Of a stretch of 64,000 nucleotides of DNA, positions 13,650 to 27,765 are shown in pieces (the first letter of the stretch is position 1; each line of letters starts with the position of its first letter). The stretch spans positions 1,984,001 through 2,048,000 of the forward strand of contig JAKNDB010000107.1 in the NCBI GenBank assembly GCA_024305405.1, written 5' to 3'. Source of the DNA: Dirofilaria immitis. Lineage: Eukaryota; Nematoda; Chromadorea; Rhabditida; Onchocercidae. The translations under genes and the position numbers were made by a program. The notes beneath the pieces are model-generated. The model was not told the DNA's origin, ran no database searches, and saw nothing but the letters and a program-made list of their open reading frames with translations.

Positions 13650-16157
13650 AACATCTGAATGGCATTATCGAACACCATTGTAAAAATAGTCCGGCAAAGT
13701 CGTTTTCCAACTGTTCTAAACTTCCGAGCAGCGATATTGTTTCTCAATTTTTTTATAATATAAATATCTCTTTTTGTAGGTATGACTTTGTTTTTATCTA
13801 TAATGATTAGATAATAAATCCTTAGAGAATTTCATAAGAAATGTGAGCTAATTTTAAGTTAATCGTAGTGAATATATAGCGCAGAAACTATGAGTAATTT
13901 CATTTTCGATTAATCTTCACAGTTTTAATGTGTATCGAAAATTTAAAACTGAGTGAATCGTTAATTCTTTTGGAAATATGGAGATCTTGTGACAAAACTC
14001 CTAATAATATACTCATTTTAATCAGTATGTCTCTTAATGTGTGAGAAACAGAACAACATAGACAAATGATTAAATATTCTCAAAATATCAGTAATTTATG
14101 TTATATTATGTGTATTCCTTCCATGAAGATTATGGCATAGAAATTCTTGTATCTTTAGTGTGGCGGGTCATTAAGGTACACAGGTTTCTTTTAAGACTTC
14201 TTTTAAAATTGATTTATATTTTGAGCATATCTTTTTCTATTGGTGCATGATTATATCCGGCGTATTGATATTATCAAAAGATTCACTTTTTTATTTAATT
14301 AAATGTCTTTCAATCTGTCAACTTTACAGTACTTTCATTTTATGCTGATCAAATCTCCTATAAATGCACTACTAGTTGTTATAATTTATTACTAATTTCA
14401 TTCATATCTGTACACTTTTCATCGGTTTTTCTACATCTGCTGAAATCGTTTATAACTACAACTTTATGTAATAGGCGTGTTATAAATTGACGAGGTTTTA
14501 AAATTGAAATTGACAGAATTTCAGAAAAATGATTTGATCTGTTTTTCTTATTTTCTTGAAAACTGTCCTCAAATATCACTATGTACTGCGGAAATACTAA
14601 GTAATTTGTCAGTGTTTTTCGAAATGAAATGTTTTTTGCCTTTTTGAGAAGTTTACTTCCTGGTGATATTTCTTGAGAGTTCAACCGTTGAATTTTTCTT
14701 TAAATGTTATACGAATGAAAATTTATTGTTAATCTATAAGAGCGAACTGTTTTTGATTTATTGCAGAAGAATTGTTTTTATTAGCTTTTTCATTATTTCT
14801 TGCAATTTTTACAAATTTTTCCTTTTTTATTTGAAATTGAATATAATTACCAAATTGATTATTTGCTTCCTTTTTCCAATTTTTTTCACATTTTTGTTCA
14901 TATATTTTATTCGAACAAATAGTATTATAAGGAACGATTAATTCTTTGGAAACAATTTTATTTATTTCAAGATAAAATCATAAAATAAACTGAGAGCTAG
15001 AATTATCGTGGATTCGAACTTTGAATATAAATTCGAGAGCGTCTGAAATTATTTATTTCTATTTAGGTTTAAGTCATGTTATGATAAATAGCAATAATTG
15101 ATATTATTTCTTGATTTGTTATCTTTGCCGTAAGATCTGTACATCTAAGAGCTACAGTATTACATGCATATTTATTCATCGTTGTTATCTAATCAAGTTG
15201 TAAATCAATGAAATAGTTATATTGTTACTTTACTATTGCTATTTCTAATTATTGATTTTACTGTTAGGATAATATTATGTTTGTAATTTGCAGACATCGT
15301 AAAGATAATGTCAGTAATTTTTTGAGACGAAGAAATAGTGGTTGAAAAAAAAAACAGTGTAGAAGAGTTAGAAGAGTTATTGGAATAGTACTTCGAAATA
15401 GTCACCATCATCGAAAAGGTATCTGCTTCATTGATTTACAACTTGATCGGGCAGTGATAATCAAATGCCAATCATTTACAGCAGAAAGGTACACACATAC
15501 ACACACATACATACAAACATCCATTAATAAATAAAACAAGATTTCAATATGAAGATACTTGTCATGTAGTTTTGTGATGATAGTGACTATTCGAAGTACT
15601 GTTTCATTCACTTCTCAAAATGTTTTATGAAAAGTAGAAATTGTAATTATTATTTTATTCACTGATAATATTAGCGAATGATGATAGTAAAAGAAATTAT
15701 AATAGCAATTTTATATACTTACAGTATCGATAATAATTTATTGTTAATTCATTTATTCTTTTATTTTTAATCTAAAAGAATGAATCTTTTTATATATTTA
15801 AAGTTAGCGTGTTTGAAGTCCAATTTTAAAGTTTTTCTTTCTTTCTTTTTTTGGAGAAAAGACTAATTGGTTGTGGAAATTCCTAAAACGGATAGTTGTT
15901 GTTCATCGTAGAATTTTTGTGTTGTTCATTCTGTTGTTTAATTCAATAATAGTAAGCGGGAATTTTTCATTCAATTTCATGATGTCAATCGCATATTAAT
16001 AAAATCTTTGAAAATGATATTAAAATCATTGATTCATCATATCGATGAATGTATGATTATTATCATTTGAATCATTCTGAATTATTCGTGATTTCACAAA
16101 TTTCGGTTGTATGCAGCAGACGGAATGAATAATCCTTTAATCGTCAAAATTAATATA
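13650..16157. other. Intergenic, no gene recognised
   Basis: Very AT-rich. Open frames at 14379-14684 and 14663-14941 are Phe/Ile/Lys-biased and lack introns or family motifs. A short ACAC/ACAT microsatellite lies at about 15491-15520. No RNA gene seen. Confidence 0.5.
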
Positions 16158-16163
16158 TTTCAG
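16158..16163 (+). promoter_or_regulatory. Likely spliced-leader acceptor of the copper transporter
   Basis: TTTCAG preceded by AT-rich sequence, with ATG six bases further on at 16170. There is no upstream exon to pair with it, so trans-splicing of a nematode spliced leader is the natural reading. It also supports the chosen start. Confidence 0.55.
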
Positions 16164-16169
16164 GTAGTT

Positions 16170-18320
16170 ATGAATATTGAACCAAGTATGACACACGGAA
16201 AGTTGAGTGCACCTTCGATAAACGATAGCGATTTTTAGGATTTGATCGGCTAAGCGGTGTGAAGAGTTTTCTGGATGAGTTAGCAATTGATCATAGTGAT
16301 CACAACAAATTAGGTTTTTTTTTTTTTATATTCATTTATTTGCTGCATTCCATTTGTTCCTTGATGGAATTATTGCATGTTCTATCATTAAAAGGGAGAA
16401 ACTAGGTAAGAATATATGTATTAGAAAAGAAGTTTTAAATAATTTTCTTCTTTGTTCTTTATTTTGTTAACCATACCAAAGATAAATAATTCTTTGGGTA
16501 TGGTTATGATTAGGAATATAGCCTTACAATAATGGCTTGAAACTTTCAAAGTATTTGATCAGTGACATTTTTATTGTCTTTGGCTTAATGAAAAGTAATA
16601 ACATTTGAAATATTCTCTGTGTTTTGTAATACATTTTACCGTATTGTAGCTCTGGACGAATAGCCTGATATAGCATCTAAAGTTGCTAGTCTTAGATCTA
16701 ATGTTGCCAATTTATTTAGGCAGCTTTACATTCGGAGAGACATTATTAGGATAGAAAAAGGCTAAAACTCATGTAGATGAAGTCAGTAGTTTAATGTTTA
16801 AATTATTTTGTTTCTTTTTTATCCTGTTTCTACTCCGTTAAGATATTTTGAAAATAGAGAAACTTTTTATTTACTATTTATAAAATATGCTTTGTATATT
16901 ATTTTCTTTTGGAGGAAATCATGGACATAATGTTGAAATAATAGACAAGGACAAAACACTTGGACATCATGGACATATGGAACATTATCATGTACATAAT
17001 ATGAATGATGGATTAATGAATCATGACGAAATACATAATCTTCAACATGATGTACATAGTGAGCATTCTATGAAAATGTGGTTTCATTCCGGCTATCATG
17101 AAACAATTTTGTTCGAGTTTTGGCAAATCAATTCTTTGTACGGTTAGTTTTTTAATGTTTTTGATAGTAATTCTCTAATATTTCCATCAATCATTTATTT
17201 CGTTAGAGGAAGAAATCTTTACGTTCCTGACCGTCTAGCATTTTTCTCAGCAATTCATTTGAATTTGGTATTTTTCTTTATCCTAATGCCATTATTTTTA
17301 TCTTTTCATAATTTAATTTAATTCATATGCAAAGGCGGAAATACAAAAAAAGAAATAGCAGCAATCAGTGGTTGAATTAAAAGTGCATGACAAACTAGTA
17401 TTTCTCGTTGAAGAAGTTGATAATAATTAGTAATTTAATTCTTGGTAGTAATTGCAGGCCTTTTGCTTTCCTGTTTCTTGATATTCATAATGGCTTGTTT
17501 TTACGAATGGATTAAATGGTTTCGTGTTTATCTGCAGCTTTCTGCTGCACGATGTCCGCCAAGTTGCCGTCATGCCAATGATGAAATAAAACAAGATGAA
17601 GTAAAGCAAGATGACGACAAACGTATTGATTGCAATCGTTCCTCTGTATCAGCTCCTCTAAGGGTTGCTCTAACGCCTAGTTATGAGCAGGTTCCCAGCA
17701 GGTTTGCGATCTGTCAGTTGCTTAACTGAATAAGGAACCATAAACGATTAATTTTGTAAAAATTATTTCTGTTTTTAAATGTATAATCTTTCTTTTAAAA
17801 TTTTGAAAAATTTTGTTTCAGTTTATGTCGATAAATATTAGAACTGCCCGGATTGCTGGGTGAAGCATACACCATTCTGATAGCTTGACTTGTTACAGAT
17901 AATCTGAAGGAAATTTATAAAACTCTACTAATTCAGCTTCTCTTATAGTATGTAACTTCAAGTTCGCGCACTTTTCTCGACTAATTTTTCAGGCCAGCAA
18001 ATGCAGAAATTTCTCGTGGTGTTCGATTTTTGCAGGTAATTTTTATTAATTCCATTTTAATTGCACATACACTGAAGCGTTATGAAATGATCTGATTTTC
18101 ATTAAAATACCAAAATAATTTATCATTACAGGCAATGCTTTACTTTGTACAATTAACGTTGGCATATTGTTTGATGCTTATTGCTATGACATATAATATT
18201 TGGTTAACTGGAGCCGTTATCGCTGGTGCAGCTTTCGGACATTGGTTATTCGCTATTTTAAAATGCTTCAATCCACAGACCGATAATTTGGATACATTTG
18301 CCACCGATGCTTGCCATTAA
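16170..18320 (+). CDS. CTR/SLC31-type high-affinity copper transporter
   Basis: Imports Cu(I) as a trimer in the plasma or vesicle membrane. Exons: 16170-16313, 16915-17142, 17458-17701, 17993-18035, 18132-18320; about 282 residues. The N-terminal region is rich in His and Met (NHGHN, HHGHMEHYHVHNM), a copper-binding ectodomain. MKMWFHSGYHETILFEFW opens TM1, which ends FIMACFYEWIKWF. TM2 carries MLIAM, the MxxxM copper filter, and TM3 carries GAAFG, the GxxxG packing motif. The protein ends in Cys-His, as in human CTR1 (HCH). Joining exon 2 straight to 17458 gives the same spacing from TM1 start to CFYE as in human CTR1. A base is missing in T5 at 16242-16246; one added T removes an early stop. 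Very confident on family. Confidence 0.93.
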
Positions 18321-19792
18321 TAAGTTTTTGTAGAGGTTTTATAATAATAGTTCAATAATACGTTTACAATATCTTCAGTGGATATCAATTCAAATTCTTA
18401 GTTCCCAAATTTTCAAGTCCAGTGTAATTGATAAGTCATACTATTTTTTCCCTAGTTCGAAAGCTCATTCGCTTCCACATTTCTTATTAGTGCTTTCAAA
18501 AAGCTTGTTTTGGTTGGATTTGCCCTTTTTCTTTATTTTGTTAGTAAACTGAGCATCGATCATTATAACTGGAATAGTATCGTATGTGTTTACGGACGAG
18601 TTACCAATATTCATCATTATGATCAGAAAAACTGCCTAATTATCCGACAGAATATAACTCATTTTAAAGTCAAAATAATTGCATATCAGTTTCCTGATAA
18701 ATTGATGATCGCACTCCTATCGTTATATTGTATACTTCGTTCAACGTATTACGGTAATTACAGAAAATTTAAACTGCAATATTTTACGACATAACTCAGT
18801 CTAATTTCCTACATTCTTAAGATGATAGTATTCGTCAGTGGGACTTCATCCACCTGTAATAGACCTATCTACATTTTACTTCCTTCCCATCATGCTCACT
18901 CTATTTTTTGTAGTATTTCTATTCCTTATGCCTATAAATTATATTTCTGTCGATCATGATATTTCAAGGATGACTGTTATCTACCTACCAATAAGGTACC
19001 AGTATCGTTTTCCATTTTCCCTTTTTATATTTTTTTCACATTTAATTCTTCCTTCATAACGTAACTATTTATTAAAGTTCATTATTTATTTCATATATTA
19101 ATAATTTCTACATTCTTAAGATCATTAAGATCATTATTTATTATGACTATTCGGATGGCATGATCAATAGGAAACCATGCATGGAAAAGTATTTTTCATG
19201 TATGGCACCTCCGAATTTTTCCATGTATTTCCTTGTACCCTTGTTTTTTCTGGCTAAATAATAAATGTCTTTCAAGTTCTATCGAAATTCTGTTCTGCAA
19301 ATTCTTAAGTTAATAGTTTCTTTTGAAAATCTAACCAAAAGAATGCCCAATGTTCAAATATTATTGAGAATGTAGTTCTGGATGTTGGTCCTGTCTGTAT
19401 GCGGGCATAACATAATACGCCTTATGTCAAACCCTTACATCAACAGCAATTAATGGAACATTATTGTGGTATGTATGAAGTTTGTGAAGACATTGAATCA
19501 CAAAGTTCCATTATTTGATTAACTATTATATCTGACTTGTCGAAAATCATCTATAAATAGTTATTGAAGGATGCTTTACATATTTAAATTTGTTTTCCCT
19601 TACTTTGGTTATTTTTTTAAGTATGCAATTTAAGCTTACCTATGGCTAAGAATGCAAATTTCTTAATATGCTAAAAGCAATATAAGTTCATGAGATTTGA
19701 TTTCAGTGAATGATTTGTCTTTAACAACGGAAATCACAATAGACTGAAAAATCAAGTGAACCAGTAGACATCGCCGAAAATGCGATAATATG
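18321..19792. other. Intergenic between convergent copper transporter and VPS41 genes
   Basis: AT-rich; open frames at 18510-18794 and 18838-19059 show no family motif or splice partners. Expected to hold the two 3' ends. Nothing else seen. Confidence 0.5.
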
Positions 19793-22700
19793 CTAATGTT
19801 TTCCATATAACTGTAATCCAAAACACAGAGGGCACCTATTACTTTCCATGGTTATTCGTTCATCTGAATGAGAGATATACAGACAACGGGTATGTGCTGA
19901 ATGTCCACAACCATAAACAATAATGTCGCAGGTCGTAGGTCTGCAATCAGTAGGCTTTTCGCATTGTAGCAAAGCTACCCTGAAATCCAACTGCTTGAAG
20001 ATAAAAGTGATGAAATTTCCACTCTGATTTATAATAATTTCAAAATGGACAAGTTTTTAACCTGCATACGGAGCAAGATTGATTGAAATCGATAAAAATC
20101 GGACGTTTACGATCTGATAAATATTTCGCGAAAAGTTGATTACTATCGGCTTCTGTTACTTGCAAAGAACCATGCTGCATTTGTACAAGTAATTCGTAAT
20201 CACGCAAAATTTTTACCAACAAATTTCGTAAACCAGGGATATTCATTTGTTTCGGAATCTAAAAACTTAGATGTCATAATTTATATATTCAAAGCACCAA
20301 GAGCATGTTATTTTGCAAAAGATGACATCCTAAAAAATGAGACTGTTCCAAAAGAAACTATCATCTCCATTAAATATCCTCATTAGGAACAAAATCAATA
20401 ATAATAATGAGTGCATAAAAATGGAACATGAAAAAAAAACCTTTTCAATAATGTTTAATGGATTAAGATATTTGCCGGCAGTATTCAAAAGCTCTGTAAT
20501 ATGATCCGGACGTTTCACAGCTGCATCGACCAGTGAATTCCATAGATCACAATCATCATTTTCACGGCAAAAGTCAATTGCACTATCAATGCGGTTAAGC
20601 TTATTTACAAGTAAATCTAAAGCTTTCATACGATTTCCACTTCTTCCCAGTAAATAAACCATCTGCAAATCATTTAAGGCTACTGGAGCTTCAGCTTGAC
20701 AGTGATTTGTATTTGATTTTATGACACATCCAACGATTGCTTACTCCGAGCAGTATGGATCCAGCTCTGAATCATTATTATTATTCATCATACGATGTCT
20801 TAAGGTAATTAAAAAACCTCAGTAAATAAATCAAAAATCAAATTAGCAACCTCATTGGTAAACTGTTTCTTTTCACAAATGTCGATAGCTTTCGCTATAT
20901 CGTACATTGCCGTTTTCCGGAGGAATGGTAAAAGAAGCCGTGGTTCATTTTCGGCATATAATCCTATAGCAAAATCGATAAATTCTTCTCCTTCATTTCT
21001 CTCGAACAAACTGTTCAGATATGCTATCTGAAATATTTTAAAAAAATATTTCATCTATTGAAAAAGACAAGCCAATTTCTTTTCTTCATTTCAAAAATCA
21101 GGCAGGACATAAGAAAACAAAACAAACTTGCAATTTTGGATGCATAGCGAGCTGAGATAGAACCATTTTTGTTGGAAGACTTCCAACATTTTCAATCAGC
21201 AATCTTATTGTTAAATTTGCATCGATATCCATCAATTTTGCCAAGTCATTTTTGACCTATAACATAGAAATCTAATTAATGCATTCATATAGCTGTGACT
21301 CCATTAGCCTTCCATTCTCAATCTTATATCTCCGAAATATTTTCGAGGAAATGGATATGACTATTTTCTCAACATTCATTGTTTCAAGAAGCATTAAATT
21401 TTCCTAATGAAATCGGAATGGCTATAGAAAAATGATATAGAAGGATAATTTTGATAATCATAAAGGCAAAGGACTCACTAGATCAAAGAGATGATACTTT
21501 TCAATGACTTGAAAGACATTTTTGTCATTTAACATGATATAAAGCATTAAAGCTTTATCATATTTTCGCTCATACAAATAAAGGCGAGCTAGAGATCGAT
21601 AAATAGCTATGGCATCATTTTCTAACAGTGGATCAACATTTTCATGTACAATTCGTTTCATTGCCATATCCGTAATTGCACCTGAAATACTATAAATTTC
21701 AATAAAAAGTGAAATTTTTCGTTTTCTCCCCAAATTCTTCATTCGAAATTTCACATAAACCGAACATGAGTGAAAGAAATAGATAAGCGACGAATAATTA
21801 AGCACTGACCTACTCGGAACAAGTCTGGATTCCAGATTTTGATCAAATTATAAAATAAAACTGGATGATTGTGTAATGCAGCAATCAATACACATTGGTA
21901 ACATTCCGGTTCTAGTTGAGGATCTCTTACTGGGAGATATTTTGCCAATTGAAGGACGACGTTATTCTGTTCAAATTCATTTACGTAATATTCCCATAGA
22001 TCTTTTTGACGCCCGCAAACCTTAACATCAAATGATTTCTGTATAAAATTGGCAGAGATAGCCTTGCTGCACATTTAAACAAACGAAAAAAAGAGGTAGA
22101 GGAATAGATGAGATAAACTGAAAAAGTTATGCTGTAAATTTGGAACAGAATATAGCTTCATAATCAGTGGTCTTCTCAGACTTATGTAAATAAATAAACA
22201 TACAAACCGTTTTAAGATTTGCCGCAGCTTCCGCAAAACGTTTCTGCTCGATGAGGGAACTCAAATAACGTCTTCCAATATCAACAGGATCTAAATGCTC
22301 AAGTTCAGCTTTATGCTCATTTGAATAATGCATTGCATCACAAAGTAAATCATTCTCCAAATACCATCGCACTCGATCATCAGCCGAACATGGTTGTGCC
22401 TTCAATATTTATTGCTGCAGAAATATAAGCAACTACTGCTGCCGATATTTCTTTTACAATTGCTTATTTCAATCAAACTATGGAAGGACAAATTACAAAG
22501 TCATCTCTGCTTAACATATCAGCAAAAGTTAAGTTTAAACAAATAAAGAAATAGATTTCTCTGTGTTTTGCAGTTTTAGTTTTTATGATATTCTCACAAG
22601 TAACTTCGACCCTAATTCTAGAGCACATATTACAGTGAAATGAAGTGTTTTATACTTTCAAATCACCAATTCTATTAAATATTGAAACTAATAATGATAA

Positions 22701-25700
22701 AAGGTCTGGGAAAATCAGCCAATTGAGTTGTTTTGAGCAATGATGATGACAAATCACACAGTGAATCAATAAACACAATCGGGAATTATGAGAAAATTTT
22801 GAAAAAAAAACCTAACCTCAATGAATTCTTGACAGCCGAGCAAAAAGTACACATTTTCATGTGGAAGAGAAGACATATGAAACAAAGTCAGGTTGCTTCG
22901 ATCACAAGTATACATTTCGATTCTATCCTCGGTAGTCAAATTAAATGTACTTGGATCCTCTGGTTCCAATAATGCCAACACCATCTCGCATTCATTCTGC
23001 GCCTTTTAAAAATACTTTGAAAATAAATCACATTGAGAAGTTTAAAATTAGATTCTTTTTTCATTTAAAAGTGAAAATTTTTTTTAGAACATTGTTACAA
23101 TAAGTAAATGAGGATCGCCTTCTCCATACTAAATATGAAATTCTGTAGAAAAAATGAGATGTAAAAATCACTTAAATCATGGCAATATTATCAATAAATG
23201 TTCGAGTAAAAAGAAAAAACTAATTAATTAATTTGTATTAAATATATTAATTTGTATTAAATATTTCAGGGAGAAATTACGAAATAAAATAAAAATACAC
23301 ATTTTGAGCGGCTGCAACTGCTGTTTTCTTCATCCCGAAAACCGTTATTTCTTTCCAGCAATAAGATTTATCATCACTAAAAGTGAACGATATATCAGCT
23401 ATGTACATATCGAATTTCCAAGCATAATGCACTTCCACTCGTTTCATTTCGGTTGATGTAGCTGCCTTAACAACAATTTATTTAAAAACTACAGTCTATG
23501 ATTATTTAAAATTTGAGGAAATTTATGGAAATATACCTGTGAATCAGAAGAACCGATAACAATGCATACAGAAACAGTATCGTACCATCCAATTGCTAGC
23601 GTTTCGTTATTGATCCAACAATGAGATGGTTGAGCTTTAATTGCAAGTGTTGACTGTTTTTCATGTGTGGGTTGAACTAGTGCAATTAACTGATTCACAT
23701 TCCGGAAATGAAACAGAACATTAAGCTTAGCAAAAGTATCTTACACCTACCTGTTATAAAATTATCATTAATGAGTTGTAATCACAGAATGATACTTATT
23801 CTTGATCGATTTTAATATTATTAATGATTGAAACATTAACTGATATTATGGAAGTTAGAAAACTATTATCTGTAAATTATATAAAACAAAGTAGATCATA
23901 AATTGCTAACACTTACTTATCAAATATTCTAGTTCCTGTTTCATTCGTAAAAGCAATGTAACAGTCTTGCCAAGAAATTTGAGTAATCATTCCATCACAA
24001 TCCATACCTTCATACAATATCTGAAAAAACAAGAAAATAAAACTATGACTTTGGTTTTAGCTGTCTTATGGAAAGGATTACTGAATTATTTCAAGTCATA
24101 TTTAACAGAAAATGAAACACTGAAAAGTAAGAGAAGATATAGAATATAATCTCGAAACGTAATTCTTAATCTCAAAACAATTTGACAGTGATATAAACTG
24201 CAGTCTGATATATTTTTGGCTACTTTTAAATATCTATCCTTTCTTCTCTTGAATACGCAATACAGCGATATAATGTTAGAAAAACTCGATGTTTAAAGAA
24301 GACAATAGTTATTGGGTAACAGGGCTAACAGTATGAAATGGAAGCAAGAAAATTCATACACAAAGAAATAATACGATCAAAGCACTTCAAAAGATATGAT
24401 ATAAATGCTACCTTTTCCTTGTAACTACCGAAAAACGTTCGCTGATGCAATAACAAATTCCTTTCTCCAGTTACAAACATATGTCCTGAACCACGTTTCG
24501 TGAAATCTGGATCAATTGCTATTGATCGAGCAGCTAATTTTAAATCTATAATCTGCAATTACAGTGAAATGATTATCACAATATAACACTTTTTTCTAAT
24601 TTCGAATTTAAATCATTCCACTTAGAGATTAGAAATAACGCATATAAAAACCACATAATGCATCTCGATATCGCTCCAACGTAATCTATTTATTTTACTA
24701 TTTTATAGTACGTTAACAATAATGTCTTGTCACTATTTTTAATGAAAATTATGTCTCAAGACATAATTTTTCAGTCATTAATTGCAAGAAAATGTTGAAA
24801 TAGAATCATCTAAAGATACTATTTTTTAAATTGTAGCTCCGCTCAAACAGACATTGGGTGTAAAAATATGTTACGAATAGTTATACTTATACGCTACATT
24901 TCCATATAGGTTAAATAACTTTGGATTCATTTTAATTCCCAAGAAAAGTTTTTCGTGTCCTTCTAATCCTTTTTGTTATCCTTATTTGTTCACAATTTGC
25001 AATATAACGCAGGATATGAATATTGCTTAGGAAAATCTAATTTATTTGTCTTCATTTCTACATTTAGGATTCAAAATATAATATCCTAATATATTTCAAA
25101 TATTGGCATTATGATCAAAAATTATAAAACAAAAATTGTTTATAGAACAATACCTGAGCAAGTTCAAAAGAAGTTATTCCAGCAATACTGACTCGAGCAT
25201 CTTGTGAACAACTAACGAAATATGATCCTGTTGGATCAATTGATATTTTTGCAACGGGACATCGATGATGACGTGCTGTCTAAATACATAAATATAATAT
25301 GCTAACTAATTCGCTATTTTCTAATAATAACTGACTCACAGCGACTAGCAAAAGTATTCTTTGCTTCATTTTAGAATGTCAAAAATTAAAACCTCTACAG
25401 AATAGCCCTGATATTTAAATATCTGAAATAGATTTCTCACATTTGACTTAATTTCTACCTTGAAACCCGCAAAGTTTGCCTTTCTTTGCAATAGTGAAAT
25501 AAGTTTCTGATCTAATTTAGGGATACTCACAACATATATTCGTTTTGTGAAAAAAATTTCAAATTGGTCAAGAAATTTGATTTTATTTTCTCTTTGTGTT
25601 TCGCACACACGGTAATGCTTCCTTATCCATGAAAATTAAAGAGAAGAATTAAAGCTAACACTTTCAGGATGCAAGCTTCCGAAATGATCAATAATATAAA

Positions 25701-26109
25701 CATTTCCGGAACGACTACCCACCGCTGCGAACTTATCATGTATTGCCATACAAGTTGCCATATCTTTTCGTAATATCTGATAACATAACAACAAGAAAGA
25801 TTTTATCACCGAAATTCGCAAAAAAAATTTTTATAAATCCTGGCCTTACTTAATTTGAACTCTTACAAATTTTTGTTCACTTGTTGGATATTTTTAGAAG
25901 CTTCCATTAATTTTTAAAGCAACGACTTCGTTTTCATTTTGATTTTCAACAATGTTTACCTCAGGCACATTATTTAAAATTCTGGAATATTTGAATCGTG
26001 GCTCCAGCAACGCTTCTTCAGCATCTGAATCTGCTATATCCCTCCCTTCCTCTATTTCCTTTTTCTCGCCAGTTTGTGCAACATCTGTATCAATTTGTAC
26101 TTTTTGCAT
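19793..26109 (-). CDS. vps-41: VPS41, HOPS complex subunit
   Basis: Subunit of the HOPS tether that drives late endosome and autophagosome fusion with lysosomes. Exons from the 5' end: 25960-26109, 25660-25776, 25154-25279, 24412-24552, 23917-24020, 23537-~23700, 23301-23465, 22817-23002, 22208-22399, 21810-22038, 21479-21681, 21128-21256, 20851-21027, 20441-20662, 20062-20258, 19793-19979; about 895 residues. An acidic start leads into EPRFKYSRI and a WD40-like part (MAIHDKFAAVGSRSGNVYI; LAIGWYDTVSV). The clathrin-repeat part has DLWEYYV, LAKYLPVRDP, VFQVIEKYHLFDL, LLPFLRKTA and VYLLGRSGN. The C-terminal RING has CSVC, CGHSAHTRC and CPLC. The exon 5/6 junction does not agree in phase: exon 5 ends in phase 2, every visible acceptor needs 0 or 1. 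A lost base nearby is likely. Exon 7 ends and exon 8 begins with AQN, so one of those edges may be off. Confidence 0.92.
23227..23264. repeat. 19-bp tandem duplication in VPS41 intron
   Basis: The unit attaatttgtattaaatat occurs twice in tandem just below exon 7, with a TTTCAG-like string after it on the + strand that is not used by this - strand gene. Confidence 0.75.
24745..24770. repeat. 12-bp hairpin in VPS41 intron 3
   Basis: aaaattatgtct (24745-24756) and agacataatttt (24759-24770) are exact reverse complements with two bases between. Purely structural observation. Confidence 0.8.
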
Positions 26110-27765
26110 ATGAATGTTTCCACCAGTATGGACCGGAAATAAAAATTAAAATTCTCCGGATATTAGTAATCTGTATATCCGATTTCACCTATGTCGCATC
26201 TCAAGATTTAATTCAAATTTTCAGTAGACCAAATTAAATCAAACAAAAATGTGTAAATCGTGATTTTAAACTCTTCGTTAAATTTATAACAGCCCTATAA
26301 TCAATCCATGTACATTCGGTATTGCTCTCTATGATACTGTGAACTGCGATGTATCTTGTAAACAATCGGTCATAATAATAAATTTCTAACATCAATTCTG
26401 ATTTCATATATATTTAAGATAAAAGGTTATAACCTTTGGATCACAATAGTGTTATTGACACGAAAGCTATTAGAAAATTTCTATTATTCTAATAAGAAAA
26501 GATTCATGCGAGTATAAATGCATATACACTAATACATACATAAATATATATATATATGCTTATGCATGGCAAATATACAACTGAGCATAAAATGTTGAAA
26601 AAAAGCAATTTTAATGGGAATTAAAAATCAGAAAATGAGCGATGAAAGAGAGTAGTATAATACAAAAAGCAAAGAAAAATTATAATCGACAAATATAATA
26701 GAATAAATAATTCATACATGCCCGAAAATAGAATCACTTGACCTGATAAAAGTTTTTCGAAATTGAATAAAAATTTTCAGACACAGAAAATCTTTAGAAA
26801 GCTACAATCTTAAGATAATGTAAAACTACTTCCGAGAATCTTATCTTTGTCTAAATAAAGAAAATACATGAACTATCTAAATAGATAAAATTCTTACAAT
26901 ACCAATTCTCCATAACTATGAAAGCTTTCAAGTTATAAGCACATTACGTTGGGAAAGTTAGCGTAGGTTCAATTACCAAAATATGCTAAAATTTTTCCCT
27001 TCTAATCGCCAAAGAAGTTTTGAATTAGAATATTTTAAAGCAAATATAAAAAATTAAAACTAATTTCAGGAAATATATGAACCCTTGCCATTTGACCACC
27101 TTTTATTCTACATCAGTAGTGTATGGATATCTGCAGAATTACTAATTCAGTTGTCAACAGTGCGTAAACAAAATGTTGAAAAGTGAAAAAGAAATGGTAG
27201 CCTAGAAAAAAATAAAAAATAAGAGAAATCGATTTTACATAAACAATAACATATGTCAAGACAGTAATAAGGCACAGAAAATTTTGTATGAAGATTTGAC
27301 TTTTAAGTAGACATATTATCATAATCTTTTCGTAACTGCACAGAGATGGATTGATTCTAATTTTTCTCGCACAAATCCAAATCAAATTTCATTGTATCAC
27401 TAATAGTTCTGTAGCAAAAAGTTAAAAACAAAAATTATCATTTAAATAACACCGATAACAAAACAGAATCTTATGACGAATTGGTAACGGTAAAACAATT
27501 TGTGGTGCTAATTGGAGACATTAGTAATACTACTAAAGCTTTTAGTACAGTGCTTTTGACGCAACTTATACTAACAAAACTTACTTCTAAAATAATGTCA
27601 TAGTTGGAAATAAATTTTTCCCATTCTGAATTATTTTGCTTTAAAAACAGTGATAGATAACCTAAAAGACTAGAGTAGTTCAGGTTGATATAAACATAGA
27701 AAATATTTCAATAAATTAATATAATTATCATAAGCAAAGTAGATAGAAAAGAGAAAAGTATAATG
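26110..27765. other. Spacer between UVRAG and VPS41
   Basis: About 1.65 kb separating two genes of the same orientation. It holds an AT dinucleotide run near 26545 and no recognisable exon. The only longer frame (27113-27385, - strand) is low-complexity and hydrophobic without splice partners. No clear spliced-leader acceptor was found immediately before the VPS41 ATG. Confidence 0.45.

Noticed and set aside
14379..14941. Overlapping frames on both strands in the gap before the copper transporter
   Set aside because: Phe/Ile/Lys bias and no splice structure; shadow frames.
17209..17267. Extra exon in the copper transporter reading RNLYVPDRLAFFSAIHLN
   Set aside because: Including it ends in phase 0 and the next exon then loses frame, and it lengthens TM1 spacing. 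Skipping it gives correct phase and the exact family spacing, though an alternative form cannot be excluded.
25366..25608. 80-codon - strand frame within VPS41
   Set aside because: Lies in the intron between exons 2 and 3; those exons join in phase 0 with conserved text on both sides, and this frame has no family match.
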